The notes below the pieces were generated by a model. The model saw only the letters and a program-made list of their open reading frames with translations. It was not told the DNA's origin and did not search any database. Below, in pieces: positions 13,201 through 25,208 of a stretch of 64,000 nucleotides of DNA. Location of the stretch: contig JBBHKE010000282.1 of NCBI GenBank assembly GCA_037447655.1, forward strand, positions 64,001-128,000, read 5' to 3'. The stretch is from Zygnema cylindricum. Lineage: Eukaryota; Streptophyta; Zygnematophyceae; Zygnematales; Zygnemataceae. Position 1 is the stretch's first letter, and every line of letters starts with the position of its first letter. The position numbers and the translations under genes are program-made.

Positions 13201-13626
13201 TGGTCTACGGTCGTTGTCAAACCGTACAAATTTGTACCTTTTTAAGTGAAAAACTTTAATTAATGAGTTTTAGGAACCTCGGACGCATGAGAATATGCGC
13301 TTTAAAAAATGGATGAAATCGGGTCATCAAATATCACGTTCGAACATATCCGTCCAACAACCACGTTTCGACAATGTGAATATCAAACATATTCGCACGT
13401 GCAATGTCGTTTAACTCAGTAAAGAATATAACTGTGTCAAATGTTGTGTGGGCGTAAAACTGTAAAGTTCGATATTTACAGTTTCAACTCCAAGTAAGTT
13501 CCTACTAATCAGTTAGAGTGATTATTAATGCTATTTTGTGGTTTTGGGTATTTTGGCGGATTAAGGTAATAATTGACACATTTAGTATAAAAGTCTATTG
13601 TAAAATGGTGTCGAACATAAAATATA

Positions 13627-14070
13627 CACCGTCAATCGCTATTAGAGTATATAACGCCAATTCGGTGCCTTTTTAAAAAAAAAATAACCCGAAATACAAT
13701 TCATAATTCTATTTTTCCATTATTCTAATTAGGGTTTTTTTTCAATTAGCGTTAATAATGGAAGTACACTGCGATCGAAATAGTGTGGCGTACCGACAGA
13801 ATATTTTCGTACGAAATGGTACTTTTTTAATTACAAAGGCATAAAAAGACACTTAACATTATTGCGCACACATGTGAATGTGCACAAGAAGAAAGAGACG
13901 CAAACTCGCCGACAAAAATCACGTTCTCATATGTTCGTCCGTCGATCGTGTGAACAACGCGACGGCATACGAATTGTCAGATTTTGTACGAATACACATA
14001 TTACTGTAGACATTGAAAGGGCGGGTATTTATTATTCAGGACAACCCAAATTACAGTTAGGGATTAATTA

Positions 14071-14139
<69 letters not shown>

Positions 14140-14212
14140 TTTTCAAAAAAAAAAAAAAATCTCGTTTTTTTTTACACTATTTATTCTTTTACTCTAATAG
14201 CGATTGACGGTG
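13627..14212. mobile_element. 586-bp CACCG-TIR element containing a long (AT)n
   Basis: Left end CACCGTCAATCGCTATTAGA (TA at 13625-13626) and right end CTAATAGCGATTGACGGTG (TA at 14213-14214) are inverted repeats. The interior matches, in opposite orientation, the 499-bp element at 27400-27898, including a stretch around AGTGTGGCGTACCGAC. An (AT)n run of about 65 bp at 14070-14136 accounts for part of the extra length. Confidence 0.8.
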
Positions 14213-14214
14213 TA

Positions 14215-16405
14215 GTAAACGTTTATGTTAATATGGGTGAATGCGCCAAAAAAACCTCAATTTGGGGTTATTCATTGAATTAAATAGAATATAATAACAA
14301 CATTTGGCGTTGGTGATATTTGGGGCAAGGCGCCACCAAATGCGGACAGGCCGCAAAACAAAGGGGTTCATTCTTGACGAATCACAACCAACCGTTTTTT
14401 GTTCTTTTGGGATCTGGCGCCTACGTCGTCGCCTACGTCGTCGCCTACGTCGTCGCCTACGTCGTCATTCTTATTAAAATTTCAATCGATTCAACAAAAA
14501 GTAGGCGAAAGCGCCGCCGCCTGCTCCACTTGTCATCCATGGATTCCATTTCATGGACAACATCATTCCCTTCCTAGTTCCCTTTGCTCACGCCATCTGT
14601 ATTTCTCACCCTCCTCCTCATCCGTTCTCTACTAATCGATTTCTACATCTCTTTTTCTCTCTCACAAATTTGTCATCCCATTCTTAACTCTCACTAAGCT
14701 TTGTTTCCTCTCTATTGACCTGCCATTTCTTCCTCCACCCACCTTGTCTCCTCCATATCTCCCTAAATCTATGGTGAAAAACGCTCCCTCTCCCGGTTTG
14801 CGTGTCCCTCTCCCTCGCCATATTTCTCGCCTCCCCATCTCCCAATAGGTTTGCTCCAACTCCCCCTCCATTCCCCGCCTCTCTCCCTGCCTCTACTGCC
14901 CTTTCTCTTTTTCTCCTCTCCCCCTCCCGCCCTCTTTGTCTGCCTCTTTTTATTAGTTAATCCCTTTTCTCCCCCTATATTTTTATCCCTCTTTTTTGTC
15001 TTCTTTCCCTCATTATCACCTCTCAAGGAACCAATCTCGCTCACTCTTAATTTGCCTCCCACTTTTATTTTTGATATCACTTCTGTTCTCCCCCTCCTCT
15101 TCTATCTCTCCACCGTGCCTCCCTCCCTCTCAATCTGCCTCTCCCCTTCTCTCTCTCTTAATCTGCCTCTCTCTATCTGTTAATCCCTCTCTCTTCCAAT
15201 ATTTTCATCCGTTCCCCTCTTTCTCACGCTGAAGAAGGCGATTGCACCTCTCTCAAAGTTCCTCCTTTCCCCCCACCCCCCCCCCCCTCCCCCCCCCCCC
15301 CCCCCTTAAATGTCGCCCCCTCACTTCGCTCTATCCCACTCCTTTTTCCTAGCCATACTGAACTTATTTCATTCAAGTTGTTTTGTTTTTTATATCTTTC
15401 GTTTTATTGTTTTTTTTTAGTTTGTTTCGATATGCATTTTATTTATTTTGTTTGTGGTTGCTAATTTGTTTCTCGTTTTTTTGTTATCTGGTTTGCAGTT
15501 GTGACGTACATTTTATTATAGCTACATTTGCAACCAAATGAGCATGAAAGTGAGGATAAAAGAAAAAGTTTTGAACGAGATGGAGAAAGTGAGGGAGGAG
15601 AGGAAAGAGGAAGGTTAAGAAAGGAAGGAGTAGAGGTGATAGAGGAAAGAGGGGAAAAAAAAATAGTGATAGTAGGAGTTGCATAGATTTATAATGTGTT
15701 TGATTTTTTATTCGAAAAATGACAAAAGCAAATAGAATATGGAGAAATCTAGGAATGAGTATTTTTTTATGTTTTTACTAGGTTTTTATAGCGGTAATTT
15801 TCCTAGATAGGTTTGCGTTTATTCCGTTGTCAATTTTTATTGTATTCGGTTCCATAGCTATCGTTAAAATGTACATTTGCCAATTTTTGTACGATATTCA
15901 TGTGCCCCGTGAAAGGAATATAAAAGAAAGCGATTTGTCGATTATAGTATTATTTTATGCTATCCACATTTTTGTTTATATGTTTTATTTGTGTTTTTTG
16001 GGTTTTGTATTCTACATATGATTTTGATTTATGTTTATAAATTATGCTTTTAATTGTTAAAAAGTTATGCTCCTATGTTATTTTGATAACGATATTAAAA
16101 AAAAACAGTACATGAGAATTATTTTACTACTGAAATGAAAAAAACAAAGACAATACAAAAAAATGATTGATGATTGTTGATTTTGAATTCGGTGGACCAA
16201 ACGGAAGAGAACAAGTGGATGTTTTGTTTACTATTACGGAAGAAAAAAATAAATCAGGAACACAATTTATTTTTTTATTAATAAATCCGGAATATAATTG
16301 TTTGTGTAAAGACTACGCATGCTTCACATCACAGAGAAGTATATTTACGGTATAGTTCATTAAATATGGCTATGCATGGCTTCTATTTATAATAGAGCTA
16401 AAGTT
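14215..16405. other. CT-rich region with poly-C runs; no gene recognised
   Basis: A 12-bp unit CCTACGTCGTCG is repeated about four times at 14419-14466. From 14560 to 15240 the plus strand is pyrimidine-rich, ending in C-runs at 15273-15304. The rest (15310-16405) is AT-rich with only short open frames of no recognisable family. Confidence 0.45.
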
Positions 16406-16409
16406 GTAT

Positions 16410-19070
16410 CGTTCAGCGACGATACATTTTCGTCGTTGAATGGTAAAAAATATGTTTACCATCACATTTACCATTCAGCGACGAGACCTTCTTGTCGCTG
16501 AATTGTGGTGCCGAATTTGTAAATTTCATTGACAAGAAAATCTCGTCGTTGGAGCAGTCTAAATGTCGGATCTGACCTAGCGATGTACTGCATTCGTCGC
16601 CCAACGTGGAATACAACATGAAACACATGATTCCTCAAACACCTTGAAAACATCATTAACATCCAATGTCATTCAAGTTTTTTTCCAATCCATCATTTTC
16701 AATATCAAACTTCAAAATGAAATGCAAAGAAGGATACGATTATATTGAACTTATCACGGATACAATTTATGCGACATACTTTGATCAACGCTAAGTACAA
16801 TTACCACACTAACCACGGAAAAATATTTAAAAAAAAAATAACACAAAAACATTAGTTCTATGATTTTATGCTAACCCCCATTCCCACTTCACTAATTGAA
16901 CCACTTCTCTATGAAAAGAATCAAAATCTTCGTTCTCCTATTCCGCGTCATCAAGGACTTCACCCTCCCAAGTGTCGGCATCTTGAATGCCTTTGACAAA
17001 ATCTCGTGCCGATGTAGAAGGAATTGGCACCTCATCGCCTTCGAAATGGCATCGCCATTTTATGATGATGACTTGTAAATCCGGGGTGAGCATTTTCTCC
17101 TCCCATTTCGCGTTTTTCAATGACAAGCCGCACTGAATCATAACTTTACGTGCGTAACCCATCCCTTGATTGTCCTTCATTGCGTTGACTTCGCGAATTG
17201 AATCGCGAGCCAACTTAAGGAAGAAAGCCTTCCCGGGCCCGAGTAGCTTCCCACACCGACCCTTGCCACTCGGATGGGACCACGCATGCTTCTCGACCCC
17301 GTTCAATTTCCAATCCTCCCATTTTCGCCACCAAACCTCCGTTATTTTGGAAATGACAAAAGAGTCGGCGGGTTGCACGAGGTGAGTCGCGCAAGGAGGG
17401 AAGAAGTGGAGTATAGTCCTATTGGCGAGTAATACTCGGCTCAACTCCTCGGAATAGTTGTGCTCGCCACAATTGTGGAGGAATATTATATTTTCACGTC
17501 CTTCGCGGTCTCTTTGGTAAGACCTCGACTCTTATATCCATTGCGGAAAAACGGTTTTATCATTCCATCCTTTGGGGCCGGTTCGGTAGCAAACTCGTAG
17601 AATAGGAAAAAATAAATGATAGGGGGAGGGGGTGAGTTACGTGAGGGGGAGAGAAAGATGGAGAGGGAGAGGAGGCCGATAGGGGGCGGAGAGGGAGAGA
17701 GGGAGAGGGGAAACTCATATTCTCATAGAGAGGAACACATACAAAATATAGGAAAATAACGAAGATGCAAAATATTTCAAAGATTCAAATGTAATGAAAC
17801 TTACCCGGTACATCTTCGGCAAGGCCTTTTATCGGGTAATTTTGACTGGGGTTTGTGAATATTATTAGTGGAGACTCAGTTCGTGCATTCCCTCCTCCCG
17901 TGAGTCGTACCATCAATGTCATGGACTCTCCACCACCCGCATCGTCTGCGTATCTTGCAACCTCGTCGCGGCGAAAGCCCAAAGTTTTCTTGTTGTCTAT
18001 ATTTACAATTAAGTGGGTTTCGTCCATGTTCTCCACCAAATTCTCGTTGAAACGACCTATTATCCACCAAAAAAATATAAAAACACAATAGAAAACAAAA
18101 CACAAGTAAGTATAATGAAAAAAATGACATTGTTGGTTTACATTGTAGTCATCTTTAAAACGTTAGGGGGTTACTAAGAGAACAAATGTCCTTTACACAC
18201 TCGTTTCCCTCAACAAGCACGGAAAAGATACTAAATAATAAACTTTATATGATAAGAAGCAACAAAGGGAAGGAAAATACGAGGCTTACCCGATACATAT
18301 CCTATTTTTAATACGCCCATGTGATATGCCACAGTACGCTCGATGTATTCCTCCTTCTCCGGACTTAATTGTAGTTTGCCCTTTTGAGCTCGGGCGACAA
18401 AACTATGTTTTTCCAAAAAGCGTTTAATCTAACGCCGAGTGATTCTAATGTCGATCACTTCACTATTGTCGTCGATAAATTCCGGCACACCATTCTTCTT
18501 CATTTTGGCAATGATGAAATTAGCCAATTTACCCACAATTAATGTTGACATTTTCATGCCCGCCTTTTGGAATCGGAAGAATTTGTCCACTAAATCGTTG
18601 TGAACCTTCGTCACCCATGATAGCTCTTTTCTACCCCTTCCCGGTAACGCCTTCGTTACCGCCACGCTCCTCCTTCCAAAACCAGAAATAGATAAGGTGA
18701 GAGTAGTTTCCTTTATCCCATTAAGTACCGCCACCCTTTCGACCCACCATCGCCTTGCCTTCTGGTACTCTGCAATTGGAGTAAAGAAAAAACAAAAATT
18801 AGTCACTGAAAATCTACATAAAAGGCCATTACGTTTTAAGAATCGCTTCAGCGACAAGGATTTGTCGTCGACAAATTCAGCGACGACAAATCCTCGTCGC
18901 CGAATCAGCGTCTACAGCCGTTCCTCAATGAATTAGGCGACGACAATCCGTCGTCGCTAATTTTAGCGACGACCATCTATCGTCGATGTGTCGACGTTTA
19001 GCTATAAATTATAATTTTGGGAGAGTTATGGTTGAGCGACGACTAAAATTTTTCGCTGCTTTACAGACGA
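16410..19070 (-). mobile_element. Decayed pogo/Tigger-like DNA transposon
   Basis: A transposase reading frame (16938-18768, minus) is flanked on both sides by clusters of the word GCGACGA or its complement: about 16412-16605 on one side and 18845-19060 on the other. Subterminal repeats of this kind commonly serve as transposase binding sites. Exact termini and a target duplication were not identified, so the limits given are those of the motif clusters. Confidence 0.55.
16938..18768 (-). pseudogene. DDE_1-type (pogo/Tigger-like) transposase with several exons, disrupted
   Basis: Such transposases cut and paste DNA at TA sites. On the minus strand one exon runs from about 18768 (acceptor before YQKARRWWVERVAVLNG) through an in-frame TAG at 18429-18431 to about 18292 (VLKIGYVSG). 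A second (about 18057-17803) carries NLVENMDETH, with the first catalytic Asp in MDET, then IFTNPSQNYPIKG. A third (about 17600-16938) carries LHNCGEHN, then HFFPPCATHLVQPADSF with the third acidic site in PAD. Related families usually have DNC..H where this copy has HNC, so the second catalytic Asp seems lost. With the stop codon this argues for an inactive copy. Exon limits are inferred from splice-like signals. Confidence 0.65.
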
Positions 19071-19074
19071 GGGA

Positions 19075-20261
19075 GAGAAAAAAAAAACGTAAATAGGAGA
19101 GATAATAAAAAAAAAACGTTAGTTTGTAATTTAGCAACGACAAAATAAAAAGAGAAAGATAAATGAACAAATTCGAAAATCACAAACATACGAATCACCG
19201 CAATTTTTTTTGAGACAACTCTCGTGAAAGCCTTGTCACTTGTTTCTTGTTGGGCGGCCGATTGGTTTGTGAGTGCCTCAATTATGTAATTTTATGTGCT
19301 CCATTGCCACAAAAAATTTGCAGATCCAAAGAAGCTAATCTAGATAGTGCCGACTCCAAGTATATATAAACCCAAATGATTGACCCTTTGACAATCAGAA
19401 CCCTATTACGGCTTCACCCCTGTGAAATAAGACATTTTGTGTGCTCAGTTCCACCACAGAATGCAAAGTTAGAATATGAGTTTTGGATAACTTTCCCCAC
19501 TTTGACTTTCCCTTAAAAATGCAGCCACCTTGGCAAGCAAAAACTCTGACCGACTAAACACCCGTGTAGCCTAAACTCCCCTGAGTGCGCAACAAAAAGA
19601 ATCAGTAAAAATGGTCAACTAAATGAGTTGATATTAAATGACAAAGTTTGTCGATATATACAGATGCTCTCTGGGAGAGAGGTGGCTACCTACCAAAATA
19701 TTATAAGTCCTAAAACCCATCTCTAAACCCTCTAGTACTGAGGTACGAAACAATCGCAGCACTGTATAGTTTATAAAGGTTTAGGTGTTGGTGTACCTTT
19801 TGTACGGCCATCGTACGACATCGCCGAAAAGTCGATGCATGGCATATTCAGATTTATTCCTATAATCCCTGGAGATGCCGCAAGCCAATGTGGTTGTGCC
19901 ACGTGTCTATTAACATGGCTGTGACCGCAAACCGCCAAAAACCTACTCCGCGATCTCGACATCTATCGCGGCCGTCCGATCCGAACCGGCATTTAATTAT
20001 AGCCGTTGAAAATTGATGCGGATATTTGTTTCGCTATCGAAACAAATGCGCGATATTTTTTTCGTCATGGTACCGTAATCCGTACAATATGAAACAGTAT
20101 CTATGCACTACGTATCCATTTCTCGTTAAACCAATTAGTCAACGTGTAATTGTTTAAGTACTTATCAAACGCTATGCATAGTATCACTAGTCTTAAACTT
20201 AACGGACAAAGCTAATAGCTACGGGTGACTTGGCGGACGGTAGGTACCAAGATCAATTCCT
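19075..20261. other. Intergenic, no feature recognised
   Basis: The sequence has moderate base composition with short open frames only (the longest is about 63 codons). No RNA gene, repeat or transposon end could be supported up to the LTR at 20262. Confidence 0.4.
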
Positions 20262-21122
20262 TGTTGTTTTTAATAAAGCTTTAGTCCTCTCTATGCCTGA
20301 GCTGTGAGGGAGAGAGAGCTGTTCAAGACTTAAGTTATTTTTGGTTGAGTTCGGTTCAGTACTTACCAAAATTAGTGTGACAGTGATGTTGGGAGTTCAC
20401 GGTTCATTCACACTTGGGACACGCGTCCTCACTTGAGAGAAATGCGTGAGTATGTCCTCCGTGGACGTTCAGAAATTCGGCAAGACCACGGGAATTCCTG
20501 AAGTCAATTCTACGGTCCCAAATCCTCTAATCAGACGGTTCACAGCCGCCAACAAATACTGACGAGGCGTGACTAGATCACTATCGGCGAGACTAGATCA
20601 CTATCACTTTATGTTGTCTGAACTTCGGTGTAAATAATTGGTAGAACGAAATTTTGTATGTAATGAATTAGTTGTTTAGTGTTGAGAATGTGGTTTATGA
20701 CATACCTTCAGTACACACGTATACTCACAGTATTTGTTGTGTTAGAATGTTAGATGTACGGTTGGAATGCCTCCGTACAGCTTAGTGTAGTTTCGGTGTA
20801 TAGAAGTAGGACTTAGTGAATTTGATTCATTAGGAACAAATGATATGAAAACTGTACACTCAGTTTTATGTAATTTCATTTCTGCATATCTCACAGATGT
20901 GTGAGCGTAATTCATTGAAATTTTGTGTGTGTGTTTTTTTGTATGTTATCTAAATTGTGGTAAATTGTCAGGACCATTGGGTTGTATTTCTGAAAGTTAT
21001 AGTCTGTCAAAGTTGCTATTCAGCCATCGGTATTTGTGGAAGCTTCCTCTTTTGATTTGTTATACGATGACTACTGCTGCATCTTCTTCATCTTCAGTGC
21101 CAGCAATTGTCTCAGAACAACA
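20262..21122 (+). repeat. 5' LTR of the copia element (861 bp)
   Basis: The repeat starts TGTTGTTTTTAATAAAGC and ends TCAGAACAACA. It contains an internal near-duplication around 20570-20605 (GACTAGATCACTATC twice) that is single in the 3' LTR. Its last 56 bases hold an ATG (21067) and 18 codons that read straight into Gag. Confidence 0.9.
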
Positions 21123-24100
21123 GGTCACGGGCCCGCCTTCACGAATTCCGGTCTTTGATGGACGCGAATATCTGTATTGGGCAGATTTGGTTAAGTCTTA
21201 CTTCAAGCAAGTGAAACTTATTAATGTGTTAAATGGATCACAGGCAGAATCTGATGCCACCTTTGATCAAAAAAATGACCAAGCTTTGCATTTAGTAAAG
21301 CTTATGATATCAAAAGAATTGCATATGACATATATTAATGTTACAAAGGCATGAGAATTGTGGGATGCATTGAAATCTTCTTATGTTAAAGCTAGTGACC
21401 AGCATGAGATTATAACAGCTGGTCAGATCTATGAGTATAAGTACACAAGTGGTAGCATGGTGGAATACACTAATCGGTTTCGAATGTTACTGTCAGAAAA
21501 TGCATGTTCTGGGGGGACTTTCTCCCCTTATCATCAGGCCATGATTCTCCTAAAGGGGCTTCCTAATGAATATAAAGGAGCCTCAGATGAAATGAAAAAA
21601 TTGTCTAAACCTCTTTCGAATTTGCAAACAGCTATAGAGTTTATCTTGGCAGAAGAGGCTAATCAAACAGTTTTAGGATTTGGAAAACCAGCTGTAGCAT
21701 TTACGGCTCAGTTTCAGAGGGAAAGTATATATCAAGGGAATCAGTTTAATCCTCAGTTTGAGAAATGTGTTATTGCTATACTGATGCTCACTCCTTCAAA
21801 GTTTGTCCTTTGTATATAAAAGCTCTTGAAACAGGTACCTTTCGGAAAGGAAGGAGACACCGCGGACCTCCCATTTCCCAAAAGCCTCAGAATAAAACTG
21901 TTGCATTTTCAGCGTAGGATACGGAATTGAAGAAGAAAACAACCGAGGAAACGACACCTGATGTGCTCAGTTTTCCAAAAACTGATGACAAAGAGTTCTT
22001 CGCTCTTGCCAAACTCGACATGATGGAAGGGAAAAAGGACCTCGGATGGATAATGGATTCGGAAGCTCTTCACACATGTGCTGGAACAAGTCTTGGTTTA
22101 ACGAGATGTCTTCTATTCCTTTACGTCAGATCTTTTATGCTTATGGCTATGCCGTTGAATCAAATGCAAAAGGAAACATAGATCTGGATTGTGTGATAGA
22201 TGGACAGGTTGTTAAGAGAACTTTGTATGATGTCTTGTATGTTCCAAAGTTTAAGAAAAATCTGTTTTCTACGTCTGTAGCTGAAAGCAAAGGCTTTGAG
22301 GTTCTCCAAAAAAATGGCAAGAAAATAGTGAGCAAGAATAGAAGAGTAGCTCTAGTAGGAACTAGAGGCCCAAACTTTTTGTACCGCATGGACCTGGCTA
22401 ATAAAATTGATTTTGCGTACTCCAGTGTCCTATGTGATAATGTTTTGTGGCATAAAAGACTTGGTCATGTGCATCATGAGAGACTTACTAAGATGATAAA
22501 GCATGACATGATAGAGGGAGTCAAGCTTGGTCAACAAGAGTCTCATGTGTGTGATGGTTGTGCTCTCGGAAAGCTTCACAAGCTTCCCATATCACAAGTT
22601 TCTGATCACCGAGCCACAGATGTTCTTGGTATTATTCACTCTGATGTTTTCGGCCCTTCTAAAGTTCCCTCTCTGGGTGGCAGCCGCTTCTTTGTCACCT
22701 TTACAGACGATTACTCCCGGTATAGTCGCATATACTTTATGAAGGAGAAGAGAGAAGTCTTCACTCACTTTAAGCACTACAAAATCTGGGCGGAGAAACT
22801 TCACGGCAAATCTATTCTTGCTTTGCGGACGGATAATGGTGGAGAGTATGTATCTCATGCTTTTGCTGGTTTTTTGAAAGAAAATGGAATCTCTCGTGAA
22901 TTTACTGTTCCGTACACACCACAACAAAATGGTGTTGCCGAGAGACTTATCGGACTTTGACTGAATGTGCTCGATCTATGATGGCCGATAAAGGTGTGGA
23001 TCCAAAGTTTTGGGGGGAAGCTTTTCATTGTGCTTCCTACATCAAAAATAGAGTGGAAACCCGGGCTGTTAGGGGTAAGACACCTTATGAAGTTTGGACA
23101 GGCAAAAAGCCAAATGTAAATCATTTTAGAGTTTTTGGTAGCAAATGTTTTATCTTGGATAATCTTCCTAATTGGAAGCTTAGTCCAAAATCTGTACCTG
23201 GTGTCTTTTTAGGCTATGATGATAAATCTGCAGGTTATGGAGTGTATAATCCTCAGAGAGTATGCCTTCAAACAGCCAGGAATATTCATATTAAAGAAGA
23301 AAGTCAATCTGTTGACGTTTTTAGCATGGATGCAGCTGAAACGAATGAGAAAATACAAGAGTATATCATTCTTAAGCAGGTGCCTTTTACTCCATCCTCT
23401 TCTACTTCTTCTACCTCTCTCCCAAATGCCTCTGGGCCGTCTAATACTCCTTCTAGAGCTGCTCCTTCTGTCGATGCTCCTCCGAATACACGCCTTGTGC
23501 GGCAATCTAGGGAACCAACCGTTCCCGCGTCAGATTTTCCGGGGGGAAGAAGGCAAAGTAGCCGCCTTCTAGGCGACCGAGTTGAGAGTGTTTTTTCTGC
23601 AAACACAGGGGAGCCGCTTACTATTCATGAAGATTTTTCCGTTCCTGAAAAGGATCATTGAATCTCGGCTGCAAATGAAGAGATAAAGTCAATTATCGAA
23701 GCTCAAACTTGGGAACTTGTGGAGCTCCCATCCAACAGGAAAGCTATCGGTTATAAGTGGGTCTTCAAATTAAAATTGAATCCAGATAATATAATTGAGA
23801 GATATAAAGCTAGAGTGGTTGCTAAGGGATTTAGCCAAAAGGAGGGAATTGACTATGAAGAGACCTTCTCTCCTGTGGTTCGCTTTCCTACTGTTAGAGT
23901 TGTTATCTTTTGCTGCAATAGAGGATATGGAATTGCATCAGATGGATGTTAAGACAGCTTTCTTGCATGGTGATTTGGAGGAAGTAGTTTATATGAAGCA
24001 ACCAGAGATATATGCAGAAAAATGGAAAGAAAATATGGTTTGTAAACTGTTGAAGTCCCTTAATGGTCTGAAACAGGCTCCGAGGCAATGGAACCTAAAA

Positions 24101-25185
24101 TTAGATGAGTTTTTAACCAATCTTGGCTTTACCAGGATCAGTTCAGATCACTCAGTCTATGTAATGCAAGGTGATGATGGAGTGATTTATGTGGCAGTTT
24201 ATGTAGATGATTTGCTACTGATTAGCAAATCCATCAATGAGATTAATAAAATAAAATCAGCTTTGAATTCCCGGTTTGAAATGAAAGACTTGGGTGAGGC
24301 TAAGTATATTCTAGGAATTCAAGTAGAAAGAGACAGAAAACAGAAAATTATTTATTTAACTCAAAAGGAAGCAATCAAGAACATGTTAGAAAAGTTTGGC
24401 ATGTTAGACGCAAAGGGGAGTGCCACTCCTATGGAATTCAGGCAGAAATTGGAGGGCACGGAAACGGATGGTGGTGTTTTGGTTGATGATTTCTTAGATT
24501 CAGGGGAGGCAGATTCTATGTCCTCCATTCCTTACAGGCAGATTGTCGGAAGCCTCATTTATTTCATGAACTGTACTCGTCCCGACATCTCAGCAGCGGT
24601 TGGAGCCTTGAGCCGAAGCCTGCAAAATCCAAGGAAGTCGGACTATGAGGCAGCAAAGAGAGTTCTTCGTTATCTTGCAGGAACTCAAAATCTTAGACTC
24701 TCTCTCGGTGGAGGGGAAGTCAAAATTCATATATGGAGGGATGCGAGCTACGGAGATATGCCCAGCCGCGCTCCACCACCGGATACATTTTGAAGATCGG
24801 AAGTGGAACTTGCTGCTGGAGCAGCAAACTTCAGAAGGTAACTGCTCAGTCTATCATGGAGGCTGAGTACATGGCTGCCAGCTCGGCAGTTAAGGTGTTA
24901 CTTTGGGTAAAGTCTCTTCTCCAAGAGCTTCTCTTTATGCAATCTGGACCACAGATAGTATGGTGTGACAATCAGGCAGCAATTGCTATTGCATCTAATC
25001 CCAGTCATCACTTTAAGAGTAAGCACATTGATATCAAGCTACATTTTGTAAGAGAAAAGGTGATGGGAAAAGTCCTTAAGTTGAGTTATTTACCAGATGA
25101 GCAAATGGTGGCTGATATGATGACAAAACCCTTACCTGCTCCAAAATTGAAGTTCTGTAGAGAGGCATGTGGACTGAGTGACTAG
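21067..25185 (+). pseudogene. copia Gag-Pol, disrupted
   Basis: Gag starts at ATG 21067 and reads through the LTR end into FDGREYLYWADLVKSYF. It hits TGA at 21352-21354, then continues in the same frame to about 21770, where a frame change falls inside a CX2CX4HX4C zinc knuckle. A stop lies at about 21916. The protease region has MDSEA, where copia proteases have DSGA. Then come the pre-integrase motif WHKRLGHVHHERL, HHCC remnants and the integrase acidic residues (HSDVFGP, RTDNGGEY, GVAERL). A frame shift lies at about 22945, TGA at 23659 and another shift near 23895. Reverse transcriptase follows, with its active site YVDDLLLIS near 24200. A further shift near 24765 lies in RNase H, which ends with AEYMA, WCDNQAAIAIA, KHIDIK and FVREKV before a stop at 25185. 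The element cannot make its own enzymes as it stands. Confidence 0.9.
21123..21137 (+). promoter_or_regulatory. Primer-binding site, half-tRNA type (initiator Met anticodon arm)
   Basis: GGTCACGGGCCCGCC directly abuts the LTR end. It can pair, with one G-U and two mismatches, to the anticodon stem-loop of eukaryotic initiator tRNA-Met (GGUGGGCCCAUAACC). That internal site is the one used by Drosophila copia-type elements rather than the tRNA 3' end. The pairing was worked out by hand from general knowledge of the tRNA. Confidence 0.6.
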
Positions 25186-25195
25186 CAGAGTCTAA

Positions 25196-25208
25196 AGCTT
25201 TAGGGGAG
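25196..25208 (+). promoter_or_regulatory. Polypurine tract before the 3' LTR
   Basis: The bases just upstream of the 3' LTR (AAGCTTTAGGGGAG, then TG of the LTR) include a short purine run in the position where plus-strand DNA synthesis is primed in LTR elements. It is short and carries pyrimidines upstream, so the exact start is uncertain. Confidence 0.5.

Noticed and set aside
22046-22960. Separate 304-codon integrase gene
   Set aside because: It is an internal piece of the broken copia Gag-Pol. The ATG is only the first one after a frame shift.
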